Positions 24,301 through 34,394 of a stretch of 64,000 nucleotides of DNA are shown one piece after another. Source of the stretch: Botryosphaeria dothidea (lineage: Eukaryota > Ascomycota > Dothideomycetes > Botryosphaeriales > Botryosphaeriaceae); the NCBI GenBank assembly GCA_011503125.2, contig WWBZ02000009.1:310001-374000 (forward strand), written 5' to 3'. Made by a program: the position numbers and the translations under genes. Below the pieces are notes generated by a model. That model did no database searches and was not told the DNA's origin. It was given only the letters and a program-made list of their open reading frames with translations. Numbering within the stretch: the stretch's first letter is position 1; the number at the start of each line of letters is the position of its first letter.

Positions 24301-24762
24301 GCCCAAAGCACACAGTAGAACACAAAAATCAGACAAATCCACAGCGAACTATCCAAGCCACAGAGCACACTCGCCACCCTACTACGTACAGAGCATATTA
24401 GACTAGAGGACTTCCTCTTAAGGCGCAAGGTGCCAGGGCACCCTAGCCCTGCCTGCCCATGCGGCTAGTATAGATAAACCCCAAAGCATATCCTCCTCTT
24501 CTGCCCCCACTTCCAATAGGGCAGGGCACAGATGCTCCAAAGGGCAGGGACTACGGACTACTACTCCCTCCTCTCAACAAAGAAGAGGATCAAAGCAGTA
24601 ATAGACTAGTTCTTACGCCTAGGGCTGCTCAAGCAATTCAGCCTGGCAAGGGAACTAATACAGGAAGACAACCAGGAAGAGGAACCAGGAGGACCACCAG
24701 GACTACCAGGACAGGACCACCAGGACCACCAGGACCCGGACAACTACGAGGATAAGGACTGA
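21380..24762 (+). pseudogene. LINE ORF2 (AP endonuclease, reverse transcriptase, C-terminal zinc motif), RIP-mutated
   Basis: The frame shows the endonuclease motif LGDFNLYHP near 21806-21832. The reverse transcriptase follows from about 22.7 kb: LPLDKAPGPDKI, FRPITLLNTLGKLL, then TGIPQGS as TGIP-stop-GS, and the catalytic box at 23430-23441. That box reads FVDN instead of F/YxDD, a G-to-A change in the last Asp codon. The C-terminus has the CPCG-x-Y-x9-H zinc motif near 24455-24510 and ends in a Gly/Pro/Gln-rich repeat with TGA at 24760-24762. Dozens of TAG stops make it non-coding. The C-terminal section, about 24.3-24.75 kb, is almost unmutated. Confidence 0.85.
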
Positions 24763-24981
24763 AGAGATAGGTCTAGCAGGTGAATATAGGGCTGCCACAG
24801 CAGCCGCTACTGGTAAGAAGGAAAAATAAGAACTAGTATAGGATAGCATGCCCAGAGAGAGAGGAGGGGTTTTTGCCAGGCGAAAAGGTTTTCCCCCTCG
24901 TGTAAAATAACTACAGATAGCCAGCCCCGCATGGACCCGTAAGGGAGCTATATCGGGAAGAAATGAATTTATCTATCTATC

Positions 24982-24997
24982 TATTTTCCTTAATAAA
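24982..24997. repeat. right target-site duplication of the LINE
   Basis: This is a perfect copy of 19812-19827, directly after the ATCT tail. Confidence 0.9.
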
Positions 24998-25414
24998 TAT
25001 GTCAACCCACACGCGCCGGCAGGAACCAGCGGGAGCCAGCGCGACCCGAAACCTCCACAAATACAAAATTCAACGGACATATCAAGATTCGCTCCGCCTG
25101 TCTTATGCTACTCGGCTCATGTGTAATTCAAAATTTAACATGACCACCAGTCTTCTTTAAGACAAAACCTACAGTGGCGCGGCTTACAGAAAATCCCGAC
25201 TTGTTAGCAAATAGATGCTTTCCGTTCGAGAAACCTTTCTAAAATTATACACGTGATTGCTGAGAAACAGAGGTACTCAACTCACCCCATCCGTGCTATT
25301 CAGGCATTCCCACTGTCTTCATCATCTCCTTCCTCCCTTCTCCAAATGTAAACGCCAAACCTGGTTTCCACCCCTCCATTCCCGTCATGCTTCTCGTAAA
25401 AATATGCATCCCTC
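24998..25414. other. spacer between LINE and DUF3433 pseudogene
   Basis: This 417-bp stretch is the pre-insertion sequence to the right of the element and the probable 3' flank of the DUF3433 gene. Nothing specific was seen. Confidence 0.35.
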
Positions 25415-28400
25415 CTATACCCGATTCCTCTCCAGCTCCTTGTCGTCCATCCACTCCAACACTGACGGCAGGTCCTCCAACATATCCGATCCGGCAATCA
25501 AGCTCCCAGCGGCGGCAATGCTGCATGGATTCCTTGGCAAGATCTTGTCTTTCTTGTGCATCGGCATCAGGTACCATGAGGTGGCAAGACAGATGAGAAT
25601 GGCAGCCAGTAGGGCTTCAAGAACGCGAGAGGAGGCGGGGGATTGGCGGAGGCGGTAGCGGTTGGGATTGATGAGAGTTCCGTTAGTGGAAACGGTTGTA
25701 CGAAGGCGCGAGGATGTCAAGTTTTGTGGATCAATGGCTGGGTTCTCTTGAGCCGCAGCGGTCCAGTTGGCTGTTGGGTCGGGTCGGAAGACATCGCTGA
25801 AAGCGTGGGCCATGGCGAGCTCGAACAGCGAGGTAATGTTGGCGATAATGATGTTATAGTTGGAGGGCTGTAGGAAGGAAGCTATGGCTTCGTTGTCTTC
25901 TTTGTCGGCAAGAAGATTCTGGAAGAAGGGGCTATACGGGCTTGTGAAATCGTCCTTGTATCGTGGAAGGACCGCGCTGAGGTCGCCGTCATAGTAGGAA
26001 CGCAGGTTTGAATGCAATACCTCTTTTTTAGTGAACTGATCAGGAGACGCAGAGATGATGGAATTGGAGGGAAGTCGTGAAACGGTCTTGGTCGTGACTT
26101 CTTCACAGCTCAATTTGTATTCAATGGTCATGAAGGTCTCGAGGTTACGTCCAAATACACCAGCTGCCGAGGGTCAGTCCTGATTTTTGGCATCCCACTC
26201 GCGAGATCTGCATGCATTGGTTTCGAATATTGCGAACGGCTCTTCTGGGAAAAGGTTGACAGCTGGCTTAAACCCCATACTGCAACGTCCGTCAGAGCAA
26301 TTTACATTAGAATGCCATGACTCCAAACTCCCAGTGGATATGCCTAGGGGTTTTCCAGGCAGTTTGGAGCATCTTGACCTTGGTATTATTGCTGGAACAA
26401 TGACTTCCAGTGTATGATCGCGTGCATCCGGTGCGCCAAAATCTTTCAGTTCGTCAAGTCCACCGACAGACTCAATTTCAAGTCTGGGATAACAAATTCT
26501 CCGTATGTCCACTCTGGAAAGGAGTAAATGACGGAGGAGTAACCTGATGATAATTGGAAATGTTGTATGCTTGACTGTGTAGTGTGCCTCGAGTGTCGCA
26601 CCCCCGATCAGGGAATGATCAAAAACGAATTTTTCCATGATGATCGGAACTGTCTCGCGTAAATCAACCAGCTGGGTTGTAGATAGCCCGCTCACTACAA
26701 ATGTTAAGAATGACGAGATGAGTAGTGATAGTGAGATAATGAGTGGTAGATATTGCAGCTCCGTCGTAGACTAGATGATGTTCTGAATGTTGAAGATAGA
26801 TAAGTAGTCCTTGAGAATGTCCTGACGCCTGCAAGATTCGGTAGTCCGGAGACGATAATAGGGAAGAATCATCAGAGAAGAACATCCTATTGTTCCAACC
26901 AGAAGTTGTAAGGCAAGCATAACTAAAGGTGGAGCATAGGACCAAGTGTAACGGATGTAACTTGACACGTCAACATCTCCGAGACCTTTTCCCTTTTTGA
27001 GCTCCAGAGAGTGACCTCGAGGCCAACAATTACCGCTGAGATGGCAATAATGACGGCAATCGTGAACGCAGGCGTTTTGGAGTATGGTCTCCACCACCTC
27101 TTCATCGATTTTTGATCTACTTTGGGCGTGCCAGACGGCATTTCAGACATGGGGTCTCCGTGTTACAGCAGGTCCAGTCTTGATTTCGGATTGGCTTTGT
27201 GATAGTTTTCCTGGCTCATGCGGCGAAAGTTTGATAACAATGATTCCGGGTCTTGCAGACCCGACATTTTCCGTCCGAACAAAGGGTCTGAAAAGTGAGT
27301 TCCGCAAGAAATGAATGTGGCGAGGCCCCCAATGGATCCGAAGTTGCGGCTGGGGGAGAACCGAAGTAGTGAAAAAAGGATTACCGTGGTCTGAATTATA
27401 AGGATGCATAAAACCCCTTCCATCAAGTGAAGCGATAGCGTCCTTATTCGCAACCGTTGTTGCGTTGTGTCACATGTCGCTGACTTCTCTTCCACGGCAG
27501 AAACCATGAGGTAAGTCTTGGCAATCTGAACCGATATTCTTCGGAATATCTGTCTCGATGCTTGCAAAAAGTTTGGGTCGTCAGGTTGAGTCTCGAGCTT
27601 TCGTTCCAAGACTGCTTCAATCAAGTAGAAGACCATGTCGAACGGCCCCTCAGCTTTCGTTCTGTCATGCCAAAGGGTTTTCCACTTTGGAATGTCGAAT
27701 GGATTTTTGGATGCCTGGACAGAGGAGTCGAAAGCTTTTAGAAGATCCAAAGCGGACACAGAATCAAATGTTGATCCAGAAGTTGGGTTTTCAAGACTGA
27801 AGTCGTCTCTGTCGATGATTCCGGTCTCAAATACCGTGAGTTCTGTTTTTTGCACGGTATACGCTGGTTGACTAACCAGAACATTCGTGGTGTTCGGGAT
27901 GGACTCTGTAGTAACCTCCGTGTGATCGGGACGAACGGTATTGTCTGTGACCAATCGCCCTACCCCTATCATAAAGCGACGATTCTCTGTGTTAGGCGGA
28001 AGATCGATGCAGTGGACGACAGACGCGACCCCAAAAGCCGTGCTGTCATACGACGGGAAATCGATTTCTTCATGGGTTATAGTTGCCTGACAGCTGGAGG
28101 TGTCGAGATAAATTGTAGTCATGCCTCCATCGGAGTTATTCTGACCTTTGTGAGGGCCATTGACAAACTTCAGGTTTCCGCCCTTAGTGCAGTCAAAATC
28201 CGCTTGGAATGTGTCGACTACGCTATGCAGTGCATTATTTTCAATCCCTGGCACATGTCAGTATTCACCAAAACTAGCTCGCACAATTGTTTCAGATTCT
28301 CCCCTTGCAACGCCCTTTATCGGCGGTTGTGGAGGCAGTAGGTTAACGAAATGGAATTGCTTACCCGGAAGACGGTTCTGGATGCTTAGGTCAGGGAATG

Positions 28401-29133
28401 CGATATTTTGAGCTACTCCTGGACCGTACGTCAAGTTCTGGTTGGCAAGCGCGATCGTGGACAAAGCAGGATTAAAGTCGATCTATGATTTATCAAATGC
28501 CCAATCTTTAAATTTACCTTTAGCCAAAAGACGAACATCAGAAGCGCCGTTGAAATGACGGTAAGCAGTTTAATTAATAAAGATGCAAGGATAGTGAGGA
28601 ACACAAGCCAGTATTACCGTCGGAACGATCGGTACATGCACTCAACTTGGGAGGGACTGATGTAATTCATGAGAAGAGTTTCTTGAGCAGGACTTAATTC
28701 CGTTTGTAAGACTTTCCAGGGCATCTGTCGCTTAATACGGCATTCAACTTGTGCCCTGAATGCTGCTACAACGGCTAGAACTACCCGATTGTAAGATTCA
28801 GAGTTTTTCAAATGTATAATTTTGCGGCTTACCGGCGGTAGGTCCATAGGTCCAAATGAGTTGCTTGTTTGGCTCAGTTGTGGTAAGTCCCTGGTGCTTT
28901 TTGTCGTAGATGTGCAAGCCAATCAAAGCAGCCAAGAGACCGAGGTATACAGCCACAAAACCAGTGATAGTGCTTTGCCATAGGAAAAATGGTGGCCAGG
29001 AAGGAAATTTGGCATTTTGGTGGGCTTCCGTTTTGTCCCGGCGACTCAAATCACTCCCGCCTTCGCTTTCATGACTGGTGAGATCGATTTGACTAATTCT
29101 GCCTGGATATTCGTGGGAAATCCAATCTTGCAA
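25415..29133 (-). pseudogene. DUF3433-domain multi-pass membrane protein, disrupted
   Basis: The locus encodes the two-module DUF3433 layout. Each module has a cytosolic start, a TM helix (ITGFVAVYLGLLAALIGLHI; TIAVIIAISAVIVGLEVTLW), a W-T/S-Y tract (LIWTYGPT; YIRYTWSYAPPLVML), two or three more TM segments and a large extracytosolic domain. The C-terminal helix and the PRNPCSIAAAGSLIAGSDM motif end the protein. Lesions: TAA at 27163-27165 (in LL-stop-HGDP, CAA expected), a one-base frame change in the poly-A tract near 26990-27000, and TAG at 26771-26773 (NIQNII-stop-STTE, Trp expected). Introns are likely at about 28.25 kb and elsewhere. The function of the family is unknown beyond being fungal membrane proteins. 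Confidence 0.7.
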
Positions 29134-30650
29134 TGCAGTCAGATCTGCAGAGGGGGCACGACTTCTTTACGGCAAATATTCTGCATAAACAGCTTCATGA
29201 CAAAAACGTTCATTAACCGGAGGGGTTGACTAAACGAACTCCGGCTTGTCTCTTCGTGAATCTGATGCATCTCAATTGATTTTGTCTGTGGTGAATTCGT
29301 GTTACTGCACATAATGTAGTGCGCAAGAACGGAGGAGGCTGAAAGAATTTATTCAGATTCGTCTTCCGCCTGCCAATCTGAAAGCTGTTACAATGTTCCA
29401 CGGCCAGGCAACACTCGGAAACACGTACACTGCCGACGTATGTTCGCTTGAGGCTGAACAGGTTCGACACCTTCCTGCCTTATGTAAAGATATTTGCGTT
29501 ACACTTTGGTGCCGACCGGCTGCAGCTGATCACCACGCCGCATTTCATGGTTACGCGTGCAGTAAATTCAGGCTAAATATAGACATGGTAAAAATGAAGA
29601 TGTTGGAAAGAAGAGGATATTTGCAGCTGATGATAGCTATTAAAGAAATCAACACAGAATAGCGGAGCTCTCCGTGAACAGAAACAAGACATTTTGGTGG
29701 CAAGAATTTATGAGTAGCTCTTGCTATGAAGTGACGGAAAGAGATCCGATTCATATTTAGGAAGGCCCGGACGGACAGGCTGAAGTCTTGTTCTGAAATA
29801 GATTGTGCCACAAAGTAGGAGCGAAGGCGGTGCTGTTGCGAGGAAGGATTGGTCAACAATGGAGTCGCCTCGCCCATTAGGCTTGTTGACTTATACTCCT
29901 ACTTATCGAAACGTTTTCTTTGTCTAGCATCAACGAGGACGTCGCCCGAGTGATTCCATTGACGGGCTCAGCAGAGTAAGAGTCGTTTCCTAGAGATATC
30001 TAAAAAGACCAAGTGCTTTCAAAGAGGGCACGTCTCGTGCTGTATTTGATACTCAGTGGCTGCTAGTTAATGTTGAATAGAGGTAATACTCTGTTGAGAA
30101 GTCGGGAGTCCACCCATATTACGGTTAGAAGGTGAATCCGAACTTTCCAATGCTCGAGCAGATGTGAGCGCAGCTGTTCTATTCTGAGAACATTAGGCGA
30201 AATGAAATCCGTATGAAATGAAGCAAGACAAACTTACTTTGCAATCAAAACTTATGAGTTAGTGGCGGTGTCGCAGAGCTCAGGCGACGTCGCTTGGAAG
30301 GATGCGGGGGCGCACGCAGCATCGGCATCTCCTCACGTCCTAATCCTACGTGGCACCAAAGCTGCGTCTCTATTATACCGCATTAGAAAAGGTCCGATCA
30401 ACAAGAAACAAGACTGACACCACCGCAGCGGCAAGTTGACGTAACCGGCAAGCGGAGGCGCGAAAGGTAAACAAGGAAGAGAGAAGCTTGGGCCCCGGGA
30501 AGGGCAGATCGACGCCGTCTCATCGTACGTCGTCGCGAACCAGTTCCCAACACACCCGCATCTCACTTTTACTCCTCACTCCCTCACACCACCCATCAAT
30601 TCCTTCCGCGACGCTTCGATCCCCGTACGCCGTCGCGTTGCCCATCCGCA
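29134..30650. other. intergenic region, 1.5 kb
   Basis: A 108-codon minus-strand frame at 29551-29877 begins MGEATPLLTNPSSQ and has one hydrophobic stretch. It is unrecognised and may be a relic of another membrane-protein gene. The last 350 bp are GC-rich and should be the promoter and leader of the AT-hook/EVE gene. Confidence 0.35.
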
Positions 30651-33600
30651 ATGCCCCCCAAGAAACGCAAGTCTGCGGCTTCCGCTGCTCCTCCCCCTCC
30701 GGACACTCCGCGCAGCACGCGTGCGACGCGCGCCGCCGCCACCGACGACAACCCGCCGTCCGAGCTCCCTGCGTCGACGCGCGGCAAGCGAACCAAGAAC
30801 GATGCCGCTCCCGCTGCGCCCGCTGTCCCGAAGGGCCGTCGCGGTCGCCCGCCGAAACACACTAAGGGCGATGCTGGCGCCGAGGAGGACGACAGCGCCG
30901 CCGCCCAGCTGAACGAGGAGCTGGAGAACGCCGCTGAAGAGGCTGCGCCCGAGGAGCAGGCCGCGCCGCCGAAGAAGAGGGGAAGGCCGGGAAAGAAAGC
31001 TGTTGCTGCTACTGCGGAGCCGGAGCCGGAGCCGCCCAAGGAGGAGAAGAAGGCGGAGGCGCCCAAGCGGGGTCGTGGGAAGGCGGCTAAGAAGGATGTC
31101 AAGGATGCCGAGGAGCCGGCGAAGGAGGAGCCTGCTGCTGAAGTGGAGCAGCCGAAAAAGAAGGGCAGGGGCGCGGCGAAGAAGACGGAGGAGAAGGAGG
31201 CTCCTGCTGCTGCTCCGAAGGCTAAGAGGGGCAGGAAAGCTGCTGAGCCGGCTGAGGAGCCTGTTGCGTCGGTTGAAGAACCTGTTGCTCCCGCGCCGGC
31301 TAAGAAGGGCCGTGGTAAGGCTGCTGCTAAGGAAGTACAACCAGAGGCCGAGGAGCCTGAGGAAAAGGCTCCAGAGCCTAAGAAGCGTGGAAGGGCGGCT
31401 GCGGCTAAACCTGCAGACGAGAAGCCGACCGAGGAGCCTAAGCAACCAAGGAAGCGCGGCCGTCCGGCTGCAAAGGTTGATGAGGAGCAGCACACTGAAG
31501 AGAAGCCTGTCGAGGATGAAGTAGAACCGCCAAAGAAGCGTGGACGTGCTGCTGCAAAGGAGAACCCTGTTGAAGAAGCTGACGAGCCGCCCAAGAAACG
31601 GGGAAGGCCTGCCAAAGCTCCTGAAGAGAACGTGGAAGAGCCTGCAGCGGCCTCGAAGAAGCGTGGAAGAGCTGTAAAGGCTCCTGAAGAGAACACTACT
31701 GCAGAAGTCACTGAGCCCCCAAAGAAGAAAGGTAGGCCTGCCAAGGCGAAGCCATCAGAGGAACCTGCAAACGAGGTAGCTGAGGCTCCGAAGAAGCGTG
31801 GACGTGGTCCGGCAAAGAAGGATACTGCAGAGAAGACGGAAGAGCCAAAGGTTCGTGGTAAGGCTGCGAAGGAGGAAGCTGAGCCTACTTCTGAACCCCC
31901 GGCTGCTAAGAAGAGCAAAGCTAAGACTCCCGCGAAGGAGACTGAGGCTGCTCCAAAGCCCCGTGGACATCCGCCTAAGAGTGCTACGCCTGCTGAGACG
32001 CCTGCTGAGGTCAAGCCTGAAGAACCCAAGAAGAATACCAAGCGGGGCAGGCCAGCTAAGGAAACCGAAGACCAAATCGAGGAGCCAACTGCCAAACGCC
32101 GTGGTCGTCCAGCAAAGAGTGAAGCCGAACCAGCAGCAAAGCCTACCAAAGAGCCAGCCAAACAGAAAAAGGCTCGAACCGAGGAGACTGATAGTGCTAA
32201 GAACAAGAAAGCGACCAAGGCAGCTGAACCCAAAAAAGCGACTGAAAAGAAGAAGCCTGCTGGCACTACTGATATCGAGCGTGACCCCGCCAATGGACTT
32301 GCCTACTGGCTGATGAAGGCTGAACCCAATTCGCGCATTGAAAATGGCAAGGATGTCAAGTTTTCTATCGATGATCTTGCGGCTGCCACCGAGTCCGAGC
32401 CTTGGGATGGTGTACGCAATCACGTTGCTAAGAACCACATGTTGACCATGAAGAAGGGCGACCTAGCCTTCTTTTACCATTCAAATTGCAAGACACCGGG
32501 AATTGTCGGCATCATGGAGATTGCGGAAGAAGCTACCCCTGATGAGAGTGCTTTCGACTCTGCTCATCCCTACTATGACTCCAAATCCAAGCGCGAGAAG
32601 CCTTCTTGGTTCTGTGTGAAGGTCGCCTTCCGCCGCAAGTTCGCCCGCCCAGAGACGGTTACTTTGGATAAGTTGAAAGCTCTTTCCAAGGAAGGTCAGC
32701 CTCTAGAGAATATGCAACTCTTCAAGCAGAGCCGCCTCAGCGTCAGCAATGTTCGCCCGGGAGAATGGCATCACATTCTTGGTATCGCCGGCGAAGTTGC
32801 GGACGTAGACCAGGCTGTTCCAGAAAAGGCAACAGAGCCCGTCGCCAATGTTACTGATGGAGCCGCGACGCCTGCCCCGGAGCCAGAGGCAGCTCCCGTT
32901 ACTCAGGATGATGCAGCCAGCGAGCCCAGCGAACCCGAGGAGCCCAAGCCTGACGATGACGCCCTCGGTCTCACGATCGGTACACCTAAGGGTGCTGCTG
33001 CCCTTCTTGAAGCCGCCAACGACGATGTTTCTGAGGACGACACAACCGTCATCACCCGCGAGACTACCACCATCAAGAAGCCCGACGGCGAAGTCCTCGC
33101 AACAACCATCGTCGAGGCGGCCACCTCGGTCGGGCCCGTCTCCAACGGCGCCTCCGCCGCTCCTGCGGTCGAGACGACAATCGAGTCCGCCGCCAGTCTC
33201 GCTCCTCCGCCAGCCTCGCCTCGTCCTTCTTCCCGTGGCGGCTCGCGCGCCAGCTCCCGCCAGCCCTCCACGAAGAGCCAGCGCCATGGCTCGCGCGCAC
33301 CATCCGTCCGCAGCCCCTCGGTGCGCGCAGCGGACCTGCAGCCGACGGCGTCGGAGGTGCCTGACCCAGAGAACGGCGGCGTCGGAGGTGCATCCACCAC
33401 CGCTTCTCTGCTCGAAACGCCGCTCGAGGTGGAGAGGGTCGTGGAGACCACCAGCGTTACTCCCATCCCGGTGCCCGATGAGGCCAATGTTGGTGCAAAG
33501 TTGGACGGGCCCGCGCCCGCGCCTGCGGTGCAGCCACCGATCTTGGAGCCGCCCGTCTTGCAGCCTGCGGATGCGGCGCTGGCGGAGGTGGTGCCGCCCG

Positions 33601-33734
33601 TTATTGAGGCGCCGGCGGTGCAGCCGCCGCCTGTTGCGCCTACTCCTGCTACTGCTCCTGCGGCGAATATGGGAGCGCCGATGGCGCCGATGTTTGGTGG
33701 GGATAGGGAGAGGCAGGGGCAGGGGCAGGTTTGA
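30651..33734 (+). CDS. AT-hook-array protein with an EVE (THYN1-type) domain
   Basis: This is a single exon of 1027 aa. Residues about 1-540 are Lys/Glu/Pro/Ala-rich and carry about 16 spaced KRGRP- or KRGRA-like motifs (AT-hook and degenerate AT-hook), with a period near 20 residues. Residues about 545-715 form an EVE domain: YWLMKAEP, WDGVRNHVAKN, GDLAFFYHSN, GIVGIMEI and the closing VRPGEWHHILG. The remaining 310 residues are Ser/Pro/Glu-rich and probably disordered. EVE domains have a YTH/PUA-like fold, and several family members bind modified bases. AT-hooks bind the minor groove of AT-rich DNA. A nuclear chromatin role is inferred. The start is the first ATG after a long pyrimidine-rich leader. 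Confidence 0.85.
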   Translation: MPPKKRKSAASAAPPPPDTPRSTRATRAAATDDNPPSELPASTRGKRTKNDAAPAAPAVPKGRRGRPPKHTKGDAGAEEDDSAAAQLNEELENAAEEAAPEEQAAPPKKRGRPGKKAVAATAEPEPEPPKEEKKAEAPKRGRGKAAKKDVKDAEEPAKEEPAAEVEQPKKKGRGAAKKTEEKEAPAAAPKAKRGRKAAEPAEEPVASVEEPVAPAPAKKGRGKAAAKEVQPEAEEPEEKAPEPKKRGRAAAAKPADEKPTEEPKQPRKRGRPAAKVDEEQHTEEKPVEDEVEPPKKRGRAAAKENPVEEADEPPKKRGRPAKAPEENVEEPAAASKKRGRAVKAPEENTTAEVTEPPKKKGRPAKAKPSEEPANEVAEAPKKRGRGPAKKDTAEKTEEPKVRGKAAKEEAEPTSEPPAAKKSKAKTPAKETEAAPKPRGHPPKSATPAETPAEVKPEEPKKNTKRGRPAKETEDQIEEPTAKRRGRPAKSEAEPAAKPTKEPAKQKKARTEETDSAKNKKATKAAEPKKATEKKKPAGTTDIERDPANGLAYWLMKAEPNSRIENGKDVKFSIDDLAAATESEPWDGVRNHVAKNHMLTMKKGDLAFFYHSNCKTPGIVGIMEIAEEATPDESAFDSAHPYYDSKSKREKPSWFCVKVAFRRKFARPETVTLDKLKALSKEGQPLENMQLFKQSRLSVSNVRPGEWHHILGIAGEVADVDQAVPEKATEPVANVTDGAATPAPEPEAAPVTQDDAASEPSEPEEPKPDDDALGLTIGTPKGAAALLEAANDDVSEDDTTVITRETTTIKKPDGEVLATTIVEAATSVGPVSNGASAAPAVETTIESAASLAPPPASPRPSSRGGSRASSRQPSTKSQRHGSRAPSVRSPSVRAADLQPTASEVPDPENGGVGGASTTASLLETPLEVERVVETTSVTPIPVPDEANVGAKLDGPAPAPAVQPPILEPPVLQPADAALAEVVPPVIEAPAVQPPPVAPTPATAPAANMGAPMAPMFGGDRERQGQGQV

Positions 33735-34394
33735 AGGATTGAGTGAGTATTGCTATGGTGCGATGAGGGGTTAGGTGGTAAATGATGAGTTGATATTTGC
33801 TATTAAGGGGAGAGCGGGTCTCTTTGCTGAAAAATGGCATACGTTTGATGGACTGGCTAGAATGGTGGAAGTTGGAAAACTCATGGATGAGGGGAAGCTG
33901 ATGGGGCATACAAAAGCAAAGTGGAAAAAGGATTACGACTATCTTGCTAGGCGTTCTAGTGTTGATTAAGGGTAACGGGTAATGGATATGATTGCTATGG
34001 GGATTTTCTGTTAATGCAATGAACCAATATAGCAGCTACAAATAACACGGCGATCTAAAAGTGCGCTCGACTCCTGAGTCTGTGATGGTCGTGATTGGCA
34101 TACGAAGAGCCATTTCGCGGGCGGATGTGTAATGTCGCTTCTGGTGTTGGCCGCTCGAAACGGCAACGCCGAGACTACCCGGCGATCCGGGGCGGTTGCA
34201 TCATGGGCCAGCAAGCTGATGAGGCTCAAAATATTCCGAACAGCTTTCCACAACTCGCCCGCCGCACCACCGCCTTCTCTTCTTTTCCCCCGCCCCGCCT
34301 CTCTTTCCTCTTCTCTATCCACCTGCCGCGAGGCAAATTCCTCTCTACACGACCGACTCCACACCGAAAAACCACCCGCAACGAACCGCCCATC
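33735..34394. other. intergenic region and MPDU1 leader
   Basis: A 64-codon frame at 33775-33969 overlaps the expected 3' UTR of the EVE gene and is not protein-like enough to call. From about 34150 the sequence is CT-rich and fits the promoter and leader of the gene at 34395. Confidence 0.35.

Larger units (their letters stand above)
19828..24981 (+). mobile_element. Tad1/I-superfamily LINE retrotransposon, RIP-mutated, near full length
   Basis: This 5154-bp element is bounded by a perfect 16-bp target-site duplication and ends in an ATCT-repeat tail (about 24970-24981), so its 3' end is on the right. It has two decayed frames: a gag-like ORF1 with zinc knuckles, and an ORF2 with endonuclease, reverse transcriptase and a C-terminal CPCG zinc motif. 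There are no LTRs. Almost every expected Gln or Trp codon in the damaged parts is a TAG or TAA stop. That is the pattern of C-to-T change at CpA on both strands, that is, RIP. Damage is uneven: 19.85-20.1, 22.5-22.9 and 24.3-24.75 kb keep many CA dinucleotides, and 20.8-22.4 and 22.95-24.1 kb keep few. Confidence 0.9.

Noticed and set aside
29551..29877. 108-codon minus-strand frame MGEATPLLTNPSS... as a gene
   Set aside because: It has one hydrophobic stretch only, no recognised domain, and lies next to a decayed locus. It is mentioned in the intergenic entry instead.
30596..32293. 565-codon minus-strand open frame
   Set aside because: It is antisense to the AT-hook repeats. Its Ser/Phe/Gly/Ala-rich low complexity mirrors the Lys/Glu/Pro codons of the real gene.
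33775..33969. 64-codon open frame after the EVE gene
   Set aside because: It lies in the probable 3' UTR, with no motif, no signal peptide and no support for a separate promoter.
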